From Aedes albopictus (taxonomy: Eukaryota; Arthropoda; Insecta; Diptera; Culicidae), in contig NC_085136.1 in assembly GCF_035046485.1 (NCBI RefSeq), positions 74,479,734 through 74,543,733 of the forward strand: a stretch of DNA of 64,000 nt. The letters run 5' to 3'. Position numbers and translations under genes: made by a program. The notes beneath the pieces are model-generated. The model was not told the DNA's origin. It saw nothing but the letters and a program-made list of their open reading frames with translations, and ran no database searches. Within the stretch, counting starts at the first letter, position 1. Every line of letters begins with the position of its first letter. Positions 47,629 to 59,982 of the stretch are shown here, in pieces.

Positions 47629-50600
47629 CAGGATCTCGTTGCGTACTTCCATGCCCGGTGCCGTAAAAGGTTTGTTGGAGGAGTTCGCTTCAGTTTTCGA
47701 TGAGTCTATTGGTAAGATTGATAAGATCCTCGCTTCTCTGCACCTGAAATCTGATTCTAAACCAATTTTCCTCAAAGCGCGTTCCCTTCCCTTTTCCATT
47801 CGAGACGTGGTAGAGCAGGAGATCAACAGTTTGGTTGAGAGCGGTGTTTTGGTTAAGGTGAACAGAAGTGAGTGGGCAACACCCATAGTACCTGTGATGA
47901 AATCCGCTAACAAAGTTCGGCTCTGTGGTGACTACAAGCTCACTGTTAATAGATGTCTACTGGTGGATGAGTATCCTTTGCCTACGGTCAATGAACTGTT
48001 CTCGGACATGGCGGGTGGGGAAAAATTCACGAAGCTTGATCTGGCTCAAGCTTATATACAGATGATGGTTCTTCCGGAGCACCAACCAATGTTGACGCTT
48101 AACACACATCTGGGACTGTATCAGCCGACGAGACTCATGTACGGAGTCGCCTCTGCACCTGCGATCTTCCAGAGGGAAATTTCGCAGATTCTTCAAGGGA
48201 TCCCTGGAGTGACGGTATTTTTGGATGATGTGAAAATCACGGGCCCTGACGACGAAACCCATCTCTCTAGGTTGCGAGAAGTATTGAAGAGGTTCCATGA
48301 ATACAACATACGTGTAAATGTGGACAAATGCGAATTCTTTGCTGACAGCATAGAATATTGCGGGTACATTGTCGATCGCCAGGGGATACACAAGATGCCA
48401 CAGAAAGTTGACGCAATTCAAAACATGCCGCGTCCTGAGAACAAAGACCAGGTGCGAGCTTTCATGGCACTTGTAAACTACTATGGCAGGTTTATCAACG
48501 ACCTGAGCCCAAAACTGTATCCCCTCAACAGTTTGCTGAAAGAGAAGATGCCGTTTGCGTGGAATGAAAGCTGTGAAAAGGCGTTCAAATGGATTAAGGC
48601 AGAAATGCAATCTGATCGAGTACTGGCGCACTACGATTCTAGTGTTCCTCTGGTTTTAGTTACCGATGCTTCGCCTTACGGAGTTGGAGCTGTGTTGAGC
48701 CACATTTACCCAGATGGCACGGAGCGACCCATTCAGTATGCTTCACAGACATTGAACACTACTCAACAGAACTACACTCAGATTGACAAGGAGGCTTATG
48801 CTATAGTTTTCGGTGTGCGAAAGTTTTACCAGTACCTATTTGGCCGGAAATTCACGTTGGTCACGGATAACAAACCAGTGGTGCACACGCAAAAACGGCT
48901 ACGCTCAAAAATGTGTTCGGCCTGCACATTTTTAGTAAACATCCATGCCGCACATGACTTTGTTCGAAACACACATTTTTTTAAAATTGCTCGTACGCTC
49001 ATATGAGCATGTATTTTGCAATAATTTCGACATGGCAACCTCACTGGGTTTATAAACCACCTTCAAATACCGAAAAATATTGATATTTTGCAAACATGCG
49101 AGCGTGCGAGCAATTTAAAAAAATGTGTGTTTCCAACACAGTCCCTGTGCGGCATGGGCGCTACTCAAAAATGAGAGCTTTTATTTTAGAGAGCAAATCG
49201 TTTCGCCGAACAAAGGACTTCCGACGATGTTTGCGCTACGAATGCAACATTATCCTGTGTTTTTGGAGTCTTTTGATTTCGAAATACGTTATCGGGCTTC
49301 TAAAGATCATGGTAATGCGGATGGAATGTCACGACTGCCAATTGGTGATTCTGGGAACCGGAAACAAGTGGAAGAAATCGACATCGTGCAAATCAATCAA
49401 ATTGAAACGTTGCCAGTTACTGTGCAAGAGCTCGAGGAATACACAGTTCAGGACAAAAACGTTAAGGAACTGATTCAAGGTCTGAGATCCGGTCGAGCGG
49501 TCGACGGTTGCTACAGGTTTGGAGTTAACCAGAACGATTTTACGATGCAAGGTTCATGTTTGATGAGGGGAATCCGTGTGTACATTCCACCACCTCTTCG
49601 TGGTCGCGTTCTCGACGAATTGCACTCTGGGCATTTTGGAGTTTCCCGTATGAAGTCTCTTGCGCGATCCTACTGCTGGTGGGAGAATATAGACCGGGCC
49701 ATCGAAGATTTAGCCAAACATTGTGTTGACTGTGCACGCACTAGAGCTGATCCACCGAAGGTAGCAGTACACTGCTGGGAGCGACCCGTTGAACCGTTTC
49801 AAAGGGTACATGCTGACTTTGCAGGACCGTTCCTGGGGCTATACTTTTTGATTATGGTTGACGCTCACAGCAAGTGGCCGGAGGTTAAAGTGGTACCAGA
49901 CATAACGACTGAAACAACCATCAGAACAATGCGCTATTTTTTCGCAAATTTAGGATTACCGTCGGTTTTGGTTACGGACAGAGGAACCCAGTTCACATCT
50001 GAACATTTTCAGCGTTTTCTCAAGAATAATGGCATCATTCACCAACGGCCAGGCGGAGCGGTACGTACAAACGTTTAAGGATAAACTCAAAGCACTCAAC
50101 TGCCCACGTTCCGAGGTACATGCGGCGCTTCAAAAGATCTTGATGACCTACAGAGTTACCGTCCATCCAGCTACCGGACAAAGTCCATCAATGATGGTAT
50201 TTGGGCGTCAGATCAAATCTAGAGTTGATTTAATGGTTCCGAAAATAGGCGTCCAGAATTCTCCTCGTGGGGAAGATACTACGGTACGTTCATTCTCCGT
50301 AAATGACAGGGTGGCTGCCCGCGATTTTCTCTCTAACGAAAGATGGAGATTTGGTGTGGTAGCTGAACGGATTGGGAAGCTTCATTACATGGTTGAACTA
50401 GATGATGGTAGAATGTGGAAACGCCACATTGATCAGCTGAGACCCGGAGCCATAAATCGACAGGATCCCTTGACACGTTACCCAGTGATAAACAGCAGTC
50501 AACGTAAGCTTGTACATGACATACAACCCACTTCACAACCTGTAATACAAGTGAAATCTGAACTCAATGAGACTGATCCAAACATCGACGTTTCAATTAA

Positions 50601-50787
50601 CTTTGACCATAGCACAAACTTGGAACAGACTATTCGTACACCTGTCAGCATTGCGCTCAGAGATGGTGGCTCCAATTCAAGTCCATGTAATGAGCGGAGC
50701 GTAAAATCAAAACCACCAGAGTCTGGGTTGGGCACTATACGAAAATCTACTCGAGAAAGAAGGCCTCCGCGTAGACTGGACTTATAA
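47585..50787 (+). pseudogene. Element C pol (RT, RNase H, integrase)
   Basis: RT motifs KLDLAQAYIQM and VFLDDVKITG (the YxDD position reads FLDD) and RNase H LVTDASPYGVGAVLSH are open to about 48885. An insertion of about 310 bp follows, and the frame resumes at about 49195 with ALRMQHYPVFLESFDFEIRY. The integrase has HSGHFG...CVDCARTR (HHCC), HADFAGPF and VTDRGTQF. A deletion with frameshift near 50035 removes the stretch before NGQAERYVQTFKDKLK, and the C-terminal tail ends at 50787. Mag/K02A2.6-type proteins are the closest family I recognise. Confidence 0.82.
48885..49194. repeat. Insertion in element C RNase H
   Basis: Inverted blocks CATGCCGCACATGAC...AAACACACATTTTTTTAAA (from 48941) and their complement (to about 49160) lie between the two parts of the coding frame. 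The exact ends and TSD are not clear. Confidence 0.7.
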
Positions 50788-50872
50788 CTTGTGTAACTAA
50801 CATACTAATCTCATTGTTGTTCGTTCAAATGAAAGGAACAAGAAGAAATCTCTTTCAAGGGGGGGAAAATAT

Positions 50873-51045
50873 GTTATAAATGGTATTACCTTTCATTATA
50901 ATAACCTTGATTACTTCATGACTCCGGTCTACCAATGTATCATGTTCATTACTGAAATAAACGTCATTCTTTGTTCTGAGTTGGAAGCAGAAGAACGCGT
51001 GTTTACTTTCACGGAATCTGATTCGGCCTAACCTCAGTTACGACA
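50873..51045 (+). repeat. Element C 3' LTR, about 173 bp
   Basis: It begins TGTTATAAATGG right after the purine tract, contains GAAATAAACG (a possible poly(A) signal), and ends TTACGACA. Confidence 0.65.
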
Positions 51046-51075
51046 CTCACATTAACATCTTGATATTTAAATCTA

Positions 51076-51935
51076 CACAGGAAAAAATATGTGATTAAAA
51101 TTCAGCGAGAAATCATGCACATAAATTCGGGGTAATGGCTTCCAGTCTCTTTTAATTAAAAACGGATTCTTATGCTTTCATCCGACGTTTCGGACACATT
51201 TATTGTGCCTTCTTCTTGGGATTAACAATGTTCCGTTTTATCGTTAAGGGCCTGCAGCATAGGCACCTTTGTCAACGGTTTATGCTCCGACAATTCACCC
51301 ACTTTGTTCTGGCCGTGGGCTGGATGGGCTGATTTTTCAGAAATCGATCCGGCTCGCAGAAAAGAGGTGCAGTCTGCTTCGCGCCACTTTCACACAAGTG
51401 TGAAAGTGGCGCGAAGCAGACTGCACCTCTTTTCTGCGAGCCGGATCGATTTCTGAAAAATCAGCCCATCCAGCCCACGGCCAGAACAAAGTGGGTGAAT
51501 TGTCGGAGCATAAACCGTTGACAAAGGTGCCTATGCTGCAGGCCCTTAACGATAAAACGGAACATTGTTAATCCCAAGAAGAAGGCACAATAAATGTGTC
51601 CGAAACGTCGGATGAAAGCATAAGAATCCGTTTTTAATTAAAAGAGACTGGAAGCCATTACCCCGAATCAACTATCACAGTCGTATCTCTAAGAAAAAAC
51701 ATGCACATAAAGGGAATGCTAGAGTTAGTTCACTTTTACATGAGATATCATGTAAAATTACATTACAATCGTGTAAATTTCCGCCAACCATCGCGTAAAC
51801 CATCATGGACTCCAACCGATTACGTGACTATTAGCGGAAATTTACACGATTGTAACGTAATTTTACATGATATCCCATGTAAATATGCACTAACTCTAGC
51901 ATTCCCTGAATTTTACATGAATATTTTTTTCTGTG
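51076..51935. repeat. MITE interrupted by a retroposed palindrome
   Basis: The ends CACAGGAAAAAATATGTGAT and ATTCATGTAAAATTCA-type complement continue inward with AGGGAATGCTAGAGTTAGT and TTTACATGATATCATGTAAA on both sides (51711-51785 against 51830-51907). TA lies at 51074-51075 and 51936-51937. The left arm is split by 51126-51699. Confidence 0.85.
51126..51699 (+). mobile_element. Retroposed 544-bp palindrome with poly(A) and 12-bp TSD
   Basis: 51125-51395 and 51398-51668 are perfect inverted copies by eye, joined by AA. The right copy continues for about 31 bp to AAGAAAAAA. CATGCACATAAA flanks the whole unit (51114-51125 and 51700-51711). The GGCACAATAAATGTGTCCGA part with CGAAACGTCGG resembles a LINE 3' region. 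Confidence 0.85.
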
Positions 51936-51937
51936 TA

Positions 51938-52370
51938 TGGTTCCACGTACCGAGTTTCCAATCGCAAGTTCTATTTGTTCGCTGGGGTCGTTGCCGTTGG
52001 TCTCGGTTCGTATTATTCTGTTGCTGATTTTCCGTTTGTTTTTTACGGCTGGCTCGTAGGGCCTGACACCAACCCCCTACTTTCCGGAGGACCATAGTGC
52101 ACAGTTGAGCTTAGAGTCCTTCCCTGGAACTCGGACGTAGATCAGCCGCCCCTAACATGGGGATCAGACGCTGTTGTGAGCCGCTCCTCCTGGAGAACAG
52201 ACGCTCAGGTTTGCCGAAGCAAACCCCCCCTTCCCTGTCAGCCTACGACCAAAGTTCCCACCGGGGTTGGTTACCTGATCTGATTCATCCCGAGACACTT
52301 CATCTAGCCTTAAAAGTGGTATTTTAAAAAGGCCAAAAGGTTCAAGCTTTTTTTGATGATCTATCAAAAA
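51938..52370 (-). pseudogene. 5' fragment of an RTE-like LINE
   Basis: On the minus strand it resembles the region upstream of the endonuclease of the LINE at 0.5-3.8 kb: GAGTTTCCAATCG (plus strand) recurs at about 51952 and 3309, and TACGGCTGG...CTACTTTCCGGAGGACCAT parallels TACGGGTGG...CTGTCTCGCCGGAGGGCCAT. There is no RT here. It is cut at the left by the MITE. Confidence 0.65.
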
Positions 52371-52631
52371 ATAACTAATTGCTCTAGAAACCTAATTTAT
52401 TGACAGCAATCTCGCCCCTCTGACCCATTATTGTCACTCCCAACGACGGTATTTTACAATTTCTGCAACAGTCCAATTGCCAGCGAAATGTGCTACGTAC
52501 AAATCCTTAGACGCTCGGGTGATTCACCATGACAATCATCTGATACGCAGTGATTCCTGCGGAAAGATCTAGTGCGTATAGAACGTTAGTCGCTTTCTGG
52601 TTTTGACGGAGATCTGATCGTTCCGAGAAAG
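52371..52631. other. Upstream region of the protease gene
   Basis: No clear TATA box or initiator can be assigned. CGTATAGAACG at about 52570 and GTTAGTC at 52584 are weak candidates. Confidence 0.3.
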
Positions 52632-54594
52632 ATGAACCAGCGTGAGTGCTTCCTTATTTTATGTTTTCTGTGTTCGATTCAGTTTTCCGATACATCCTAC
52701 CAATGTGGAATCAGACTACACGGATTGCGTCCACTGATCAAAGACGGTTGGCAAGTGGAAGAAGGTCAGTGGCCATGGCACGTGGCAGTGTTTAATCGAT
52801 TGAAGAGTACTGATCAGTTCAAGTACGGTTGCGGGGGTACTTTGATCAACGAGAAGCACACCCTGACGGCAGCTCATTGCGTCAAACGAAAGCGGCCACC
52901 TTTTTTTTATGAGATAGAGCTTCATTTCGGTCAGCATAATCTTTCGAAGTTGAGTGATAACGTTGTGGTCCGCGACGTTAGTGAAATACATGTGCACCCG
53001 GAATATGAGCCAAATAAGAATGACATCGCTGTGCTGGTGATGCGATTGCCAGTGGAGTACTCCGATACCGTGATTCCGATTTGTCTGGACCAGAGAATGG
53101 ACCTTGCATTGCAAGAGCTAGAAGGATGGGTCACAGGGTGGGGAATGACGGAGAACGGGACCATTTCGGATGTACTTCGGACGGTTTCGCTGTCCGTGGT
53201 AAGTCATTTGACGTGTCTGCAGGACGACCCAAATCTGTTTAGTAACTGTTTGAACGAAAAAGTTTTCTGCGCTGGAAATAAAAAAGGTAGTACAAAAGTC
53301 CTAGATGCCTATAAAAATTTGAATTGAGCTATATTTTGGTTTAGGAGGCAGTCCTGGACCGGGAGACAGTGGCGGCGGCATGTACATCAGTGATGGCGAT
53401 CGTTGGCAGCTCAGGGGAATTATTTCTTTTGGAAAATTCAACGAGTTGAAGAAATCAGTTGATGCTTCCAAATACATCGTGTTTGTTAACATTCAGTGGT
53501 ACTTGTCATGGGTTAAGGAAATTTTAGGCGAGAGTGAACTTCGCCTGGACAAGAGACAAAAACGAATAAGCGAGCTAGGTATCCATTTATACATGCCATG
53601 GAATGGCACAAGATATGGGTGATTACTTTCTTTTCAACTCCATTTCAGAGTGCGAACGATTCCAAACACTGACGAGAAAACGACCCAACGGTGATTGCTT
53701 AAACATATATATGCACAATGTAAGTTTTCCAATATATTACTATAGTACTTACCATATTTAGATTTTTCTTAGGTGATGGTAATTGCAACGCATTACAGTT
53801 CTAAGAATTGGTGCAATGGTGTCCTGGTAGATGAGTCACATGTCATAACCACTTGCAGCTGCCTTCGGTGAGCATAAAATGTTCAATGATTAACATCAAC
53901 ATATATTTGTTCGAAATTCCAGAAATGCAGTATATGCAAAATACTTGTCAGCAAAAGTGCCCTTCGATTCGTACGGAGAAGTTGCTGTTTCGGAAATGGC
54001 ATGTCATCCGAAGCATGCCGACGACAGCTTACGCTACGACTTAGCTATTCTGAAACTGAATGAAACGATTCTTCTCAGTAATACCCTGATCCCGGCTTGT
54101 TTGGCTAATAACTGGACGGAAAATCTGAACGACATTCTTGTGCAGACGTTCTACACCACTCAATCGTTTGGTAGTTTGAGAGCCTTTATTAAGATGTATC
54201 AAACAATATTCTTAAATAAGCATTGAACACTTCCAGACGACCAGATGAGTCTGGTTGAGTTGAACGAGAACAGAATATCGCTATATGAGAATTGCCATTT
54301 ACTGCGTCGTCCCGATTGGTTCAACAGGTCTGACCTTATCGGGGAACTGTGTGTCAAAAGTACTTATAAATTGAGGTACAATGACTATGTTGAATTGTCG
54401 TACAATTCACACGGTGCAGTGCTGCAGACTACCGACAGGCGCTCGTGCATGTCCACTGTGGTGGGCCTAAAAGTTCAGAACCGAGGAAGCGGTGAATACC
54501 CCAATCGGTATTGGATGGAAATTTATGCTAGAATTACCTACAATTTGGATTGGATTGAGCAGAGTATCTGGGATGGACAATCCAAAGGTAAGTG
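52632..54594 (+). CDS. Two-domain serine protease (active domain plus inactive domain)
   Basis: Six exons: 52632-53286, 53345-53578, 53649-53718, 53773-53867, 53923-54170 and 54237-54594, with short GT-AG introns and all phases agreeing. The start has a signal peptide (ECFLILCFLCSIQFS). The first chymotrypsin-fold domain has TAAHC, KNDIAVL and GPGDSGGG, so His, Asp and Ser are all present. The residue six before the serine is Ser, which speaks against trypsin-like specificity. The usual IVGG start is replaced by LIKDG after an Arg-Pro, so activation may be unusual. The second domain starts ECERF. It has TTCSC instead of TAAHC, keeps YDLAILKL, and has NSHGAVL where GDSGG should be, so it is a non-catalytic homologue. 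It is the paralogue of the gene at 7.4-37.0 kb. The last exon could instead splice at AAAG/GTAAGT (54588) to a tiny further exon. Confidence 0.88.
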
Positions 54595-55639
54595 ATACGT
54601 TATAATGTAACTAGAATACAATGGACGTAGCTCATACAAAAGAGTGAACAGACATCCGTTACAATTCGTAGTTGCTACTCCATGATTGACCAGAACATTT
54701 GAAATTGCACAAGGACTCAAAAAACGAAGCTTGGGAGTAGCCTCGGGTGTAGCTTACCGTTCTCAATGTACACTATCGAGAATTCCAAACATTATTAAGT
54801 CAATAACGTCGGCCACGTCCTTACGGTCATCGTGGAAAGCAAAGAATGTTAGGAATGTTTGTATGACGTGCGACATACTTTAGACCGAGATCACTTCTGC
54901 TTCTCCACGTCTGTCACGGAAAGAAGTTATGTTAGCAGGGTGGGAGAGGCAAAAGTCACGTGGTCTGGATTCGATTTAGGAAAATATGTGATACATAGGA
55001 TAGACAAAATAACCAGGACAGGCAAAATTTTCACTTAAAAAAATAGTCGACCAGCTGTAACTTTTCGACAAGTATGTAGATTGTGATGTCGTCCGATCTA
55101 GTCAGGCCTGCACGATAGAATGACGAGTGGTGCCGGCTATTCGTGGTTGGATCGTTCGTTCGCTAGTGCAGCCACCCACACTAGTTCAACGCATATACTA
55201 CATGGTATCATTCATAATATAGATCACCACATCCCCTTTCCATTATAAGATAATTTCTTAGACATTAGATTGTTATTTAATTGTTATTATGGTATATACA
55301 AATATACTATATTAACAATATAGGTCACTCTTACAAATTTTTGACACCTTTTTAGTGAATGTGTCGCCACCAAGCGGCAGAAGAGGTACTACTACACACT
55401 AAATGCATGCGCTATCCGAATGACGTTTATTCTGTCGAACTGTCATTGCATGGTGGGGATGCCCATTTCTTTTCAAATAATCTATTAAACAATAATCGAT
55501 TTTTTTGAACTTATCAAATAAAAACCATTTTTATTCTCCCTTCTTCAACATTTTCTGGCGTGATAAAGACGAATTCGAATGTCCCCCAATAGTAGAGGCG
55601 CTAGGTGAAATAAGGTGAAAATCGTTTGTTTACAACAAA
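54595..55639. other. Non-coding stretch downstream of the protease
   Basis: No supported gene. AT-rich from 55190 on. Nothing recognised. Confidence 0.4.
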
Positions 55640-57165
55640 AGTTCATTTTTATGTCTTCAAAATTAACTTATATTCCGCTCTATAAGTGACGATTTTTCAT
55701 TTGCAATGACCTCAAATATCATCATTCTCAATGTCCACGTCGACAGACATCGGATTGGCCAGCGAACAAAAAATCCGGAAGATTACCCGCCAAAGGCAAA
55801 GCAAGTGCTCCTCAATTTAATTTAATTAACATAAATTGTTTGTAAGTACCTGTCGGATCTAAACGCATCTGAAAGAGAATTTAGAAAACTTATCCAAAAA
55901 GTGCTCGTATGGTTCTCTACGATGTATTCGATAAGAAAAAAAGTTAAAAGAGTGCACCTCGTCTAAACTACGGGCACGGCATAGCACTGTTTGGCGGAGT
56001 CACTCTTTTCATAGGGTTCTCATTCCTGCCACCAGATGCGGAGGGCTCTAACAAAAGTACAACTCCGTCAAAGCGAAGCATAGGTAAAGTGAACTTTTTT
56101 CAATATTTCCTGGTGGAAAGAATGAGAACCCTATGAAAAGAGTGACTCCGTCAAAATTTGCCATGGCGCAGCATTGGCAAAATGCACTTTTTTCACTTTT
56201 TCTTCCGCATCGTAGAGAATCAAACGAGCACTTTTAGGGACGAAAATTTAATTCTCTTTCAGAAGCGCTATCACGCTATGTCCAAAAGGAAGTATTATGA
56301 AAAATGAATGTACCTTAAATGTTATTCCCTAGGATCATAGGTTTGGACCTCTAGTTTCAGAATCTTTGCGGGTTAAAATATTTCATCTTGTGTTTTTTGA
56401 TATTTTTGATTTTTATCCTATTTTCCCATACAAATGTCGAAAAAAGTAATTTTAAGGTCAAATTCATCCCATACAAAAATGTATGAAAAAAAAACCAAGA
56501 TGGATGATTTTAAATCGCACATATACTGAATCTAGAGGTCCAAAAATACGGTTCTAGCGAAAAAAAAATTGAGGTACATTCACTTTTCATAATACTTTCC
56601 TTTGGACATAGCGTGCGCTAAGATCCGGTAGGTATTGCGCGCAAACCCCAAAATTTTATTCCCACCTTTGGGTTTCCGCGCCGAAGACCCAGCGCCAGAT
56701 TCGGCGACAAAGAACACTGACAGCAGTCGCCGGGCAGTTGGCAATCCTGAAATTTGACGACGGTCGCCTGTTAGTCATGGAAGTGGATTGTTGTCACGCA
56801 AATAGAGCTTTTCGCTGAAAATGCATGTGTATTGAGGTCTTGTTGACAGATTTTCTGCTGTGTTAGTGTGAAATTCAGTGATTTCCTGTATCGCGTAAGC
56901 CTTCGCTGGAAGGAAATGTCATATTGCTCAGCGAAGCAAGGAAAATTTTCAGTGAAAAAAGCAATACTTAGGAACAATTTATGTGATTAAATTGAGGAGC
57001 TCATGCTATGCCTCCGGCGGGAAATCTTCCGGATCTTTTGTTTGCTGGCCAATCCGATGTCCGTCGATATGGGCATCGAGAATGATGATATTAGAAGCCA
57101 TTGCAAATGGAAAATATCAACTTCTAGAGCAAGAAATGAGTAAACTTTGAAGACAAGAAAATGAC
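55640..57165. repeat. Foldback structure with a conserved short frame in each arm
   Basis: 55640-55843 and 56975-57160 are inverted copies. Each arm holds an ATG frame, SNIIILNVHVDRHRIGQ on the left (plus, from 55709) and SNIIILDAHIDGHRIGQ on the right (minus, from 57101). Between them lie a second inverted pair (55865-55990 against 56180-56270, with a hairpin at 55990-56155) and a MITE at 56274-56613. Bases 56640-56970 have no counterpart on the left. Confidence 0.7.
56274..56613. repeat. Hairpin MITE, CGCTATGTCCAAAAGGAAGT ends
   Basis: CGCTATGTCCAAAAGGAAGT is inverted at the right end (ACTTTCCTTTGGACATAGCG, one change), and GGTTTGGACCTCTAG-type blocks face each other inside. The TSD is not clear. 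Confidence 0.85.
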
Positions 57166-57291
57166 TTTTTACCTTTCTTACACCCATAAGAAGGGTATAA
57201 ATACCGCTTGGAAAACCGACTTTCGATCCGAGGCCCGCAGCGCCGAGTCACATATACCAATCAACTCAGCTCGACGAATTGAGCAAATGTC

Positions 57292-57475
<184 letters not shown>

Positions 57476-57827
57476 TGTTACAAAAAAATGTCACTCACGG
57501 TTCTCAGCCGTCTGTTGACCGATTTGAGTTCTCTTGGAAGCAAATGAAAGCTACTACATCCTAGTAGAACGCTATTGAATTTTATTTTGATTGGACGTTC
57601 GGTTACCGAGATATCTTTCAAAGAGTGCTAGGGAGTAGTACAACTTAATTATTTTAGATATTTCTGACAAAGTGTATCACCATAAATTTCTCAGCCGTCT
57701 ATCAACCGATTCGGGTTCTTAAGGCCCGAAACGAAAGCTACTGCACCCTAGAAGAACGCTTTTGAATTTCATTCCGATTGGACATTTTGTAACCGAGATA
57801 TCTTTCGGGGAGTACTTTGGAGTAATA

Positions 57828-59199
57828 GGGTAAGGGAGGTATTTTGGACCGCTTTAGGAAGTGGATGAACAATTCAGCGAAAAAAGAAGGTCCCCACTTC
57901 TGAACATGGACAATTTCAGTAGGCATTACGTAGAGCAACATGTTTTCTGTCGAAAAAGGCCAAACAGAACTCAAAATTGTTGTAGTAAATACAAGAAATA
58001 TCAAAACTCCTGAAGGATCTCGGGCTTCTATTTTGGACCACCTGACTTTATTTTGGACCACCAAGTGCACATATTTTGGCCCACCAAATTAAACTTCAAT
58101 TTATTGATGAAATGAAAGCCACCTCAGCATAGTTAAAACTACGTGACGATTACATCTTTTCTATTCATTTTTTGAGGCAGGGAACGTTTAAAAATTACGT
58201 AACGGTAAAAAAAAGATGAAATTTTGTTGCTATTGCCAGTTTTTACGCATTGTAGTATGATGTTTCATAAAAAATGTTACGCAAAACGTATATTTATTAA
58301 CTATCTCATGACGTAAGTCACCATGTATAAATTACGTAACCCTTAATAGGAAGTGTGAAAGTCTAGTGATTTTGCTAAATATAAAGGCGTTCCACACATA
58401 TTGTAATGAGTGGAAAGGCCATCAAAAATAAAGTAATTTGAATGATACATAATTTGTCAAACATAGAATAGATAACACAGTGTCTCAGTCATCAACTAAT
58501 TGCCGAAAAGGACAACTTTTCTAAACTGGACGACTGAACACCTGAAAATTTCAACTTGTCAAAAAGTTGTTAGGGCACAAATCGAATCGAAATGAAAAAA
58601 ACTTGGCGAAAATTTGTTAGAACAAATTGAACCCACAACATTCTCATTGTGAAATAAACGTATAACAACTCAGATCACGGGAGGTCCCAACTTATTCTAT
58701 TCATCTGTTTTCGGACTACATTAGATTGGCATGAATGTTTTCTCCCTTTAGAAGGAACTGGAGAGATGGATCTGGCAGGTGGTCCAAAATATGTCCACAT
58801 CTGATTATGTTGAACATATTTTGGCCATACCTCAAACCACCATTTTATTGAATATTATCGCTCCGCCGAGGTTAAGAACAGTTTATTTTGAGTTCTTACA
58901 TGGCCCTAACTACATTCACATGAAATAAATATTTATTTGTAAAATTTAATACCTCTTCGAAGCCGACTACAAATTTGTCACCTCTTTTGTTTTTGGTGCT
59001 TTTCCGTGCGTTTCATTGGAAGTGAAAACATTTTATCTATGTTTGATACTGAACAGCATATTTAACTGACATCCAAAATAAAGGTCATCACACAGTTGAA
59101 TACTTTTCGTGTTTCAATAAAAATTTACCAAGATTTAGTAGAGATTATGTGATAAATATCATAAAACTCCCTAGGTGGGCCAAAATACCTCCACTACCC
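57828..59199. repeat. 1.37-kb TA-flanked element with GGTATTTTGG ends
   Basis: GGGTAAGGGAGGTATTTTGG is inverted at the right end with two changes. TA lies at 57826-57827 and 59200-59201. The opposite arm of the host palindrome has the empty site (GGAGTAATACAACT near 61440). TATTTTGGACCACC recurs several times inside. There is no transposase. Confidence 0.9.
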
Positions 59200-59982
59200 T
59201 ACAACTTAACTTTTTAAGAGGTCTTTGACAAAATGCTTCATAATAAATGAATCAGCCGTGTGTCAATCGATTTGAGTTCACTCAGCATCAAATGAAAGCT
59301 ACAGCATCCAAGTAGTATGCTATTAAATTTCATGCCGTTTGGACATTTTGTTTCCGTGATATCTTTCCACGAGTACTAAGGAGTAATGAAATTTACGCTT
59401 TTGAGAGATTTTTGATAAAATGTATCATAATACATTTCTCAGCCGTTTGTCAACAGATTTTTTATGATCATATTTGGTTACACAAGTTAGTTATACATGA
59501 AAATGCAATTGCATCAAATACATAAAAGCTACTATCTCTTTGTAATATTTGAGCTTAATAAACAGTAGCAAAAATATCACGGAATGTATGTAGGAAAAGC
59601 CTTTTTACCCTTCTTACACCCATAAGAAGGGTATAAATATCGCTCGAAAAACCGACTTTCGATCCGAGGCCTGGAGGGCCGAGTCTCATATACCAATGAA
59701 CTCAGCTCGACGAACTGAGCAAATGTCTGTATGTGTGTGTGTGTGTGTGTGTGTATGTTAGCGTGGTTCAAAAAATCGTTTTTGCTCCACACCGCTTATT
59801 CGATTCCTAACCAGATTGTATGCCTTCTCCCAAAATTTGAGCTCATTTGGATGAAAATTGAGACTGCACAAGCCCTTCAAAGTTTGTATGGGAATTACTA
59901 TGGGAAAACGATGTTTTTCATTCAATCTACCGTAGCATTTCCCCAAGTGCCCTAGTGGGTTGGTCGACCCTTGGCAATCCTA

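Larger units (their letters stand above)
46091..51045 (+). mobile_element. Ty3/gypsy element C (Mag-like), decayed, 5' LTR not found
   Basis: It has gag with two CCHC knuckles, protease, RT, RNase H, integrase and a right LTR (50873-51045, TGTTATAAATGG to CAGTTACGACA) preceded by the purine tract AAGGGGGGGAAAA. There is no matching left LTR in the window; the left end is lost beside the MITE at 45831-46083. There are frameshifts near 47580 and 50035 and two nested insertions. Confidence 0.82.

Noticed and set aside
48841..49473. Short frames in the insertion within element C
   Set aside because: They span the junction of the insertion and coding DNA and show no independent similarity.
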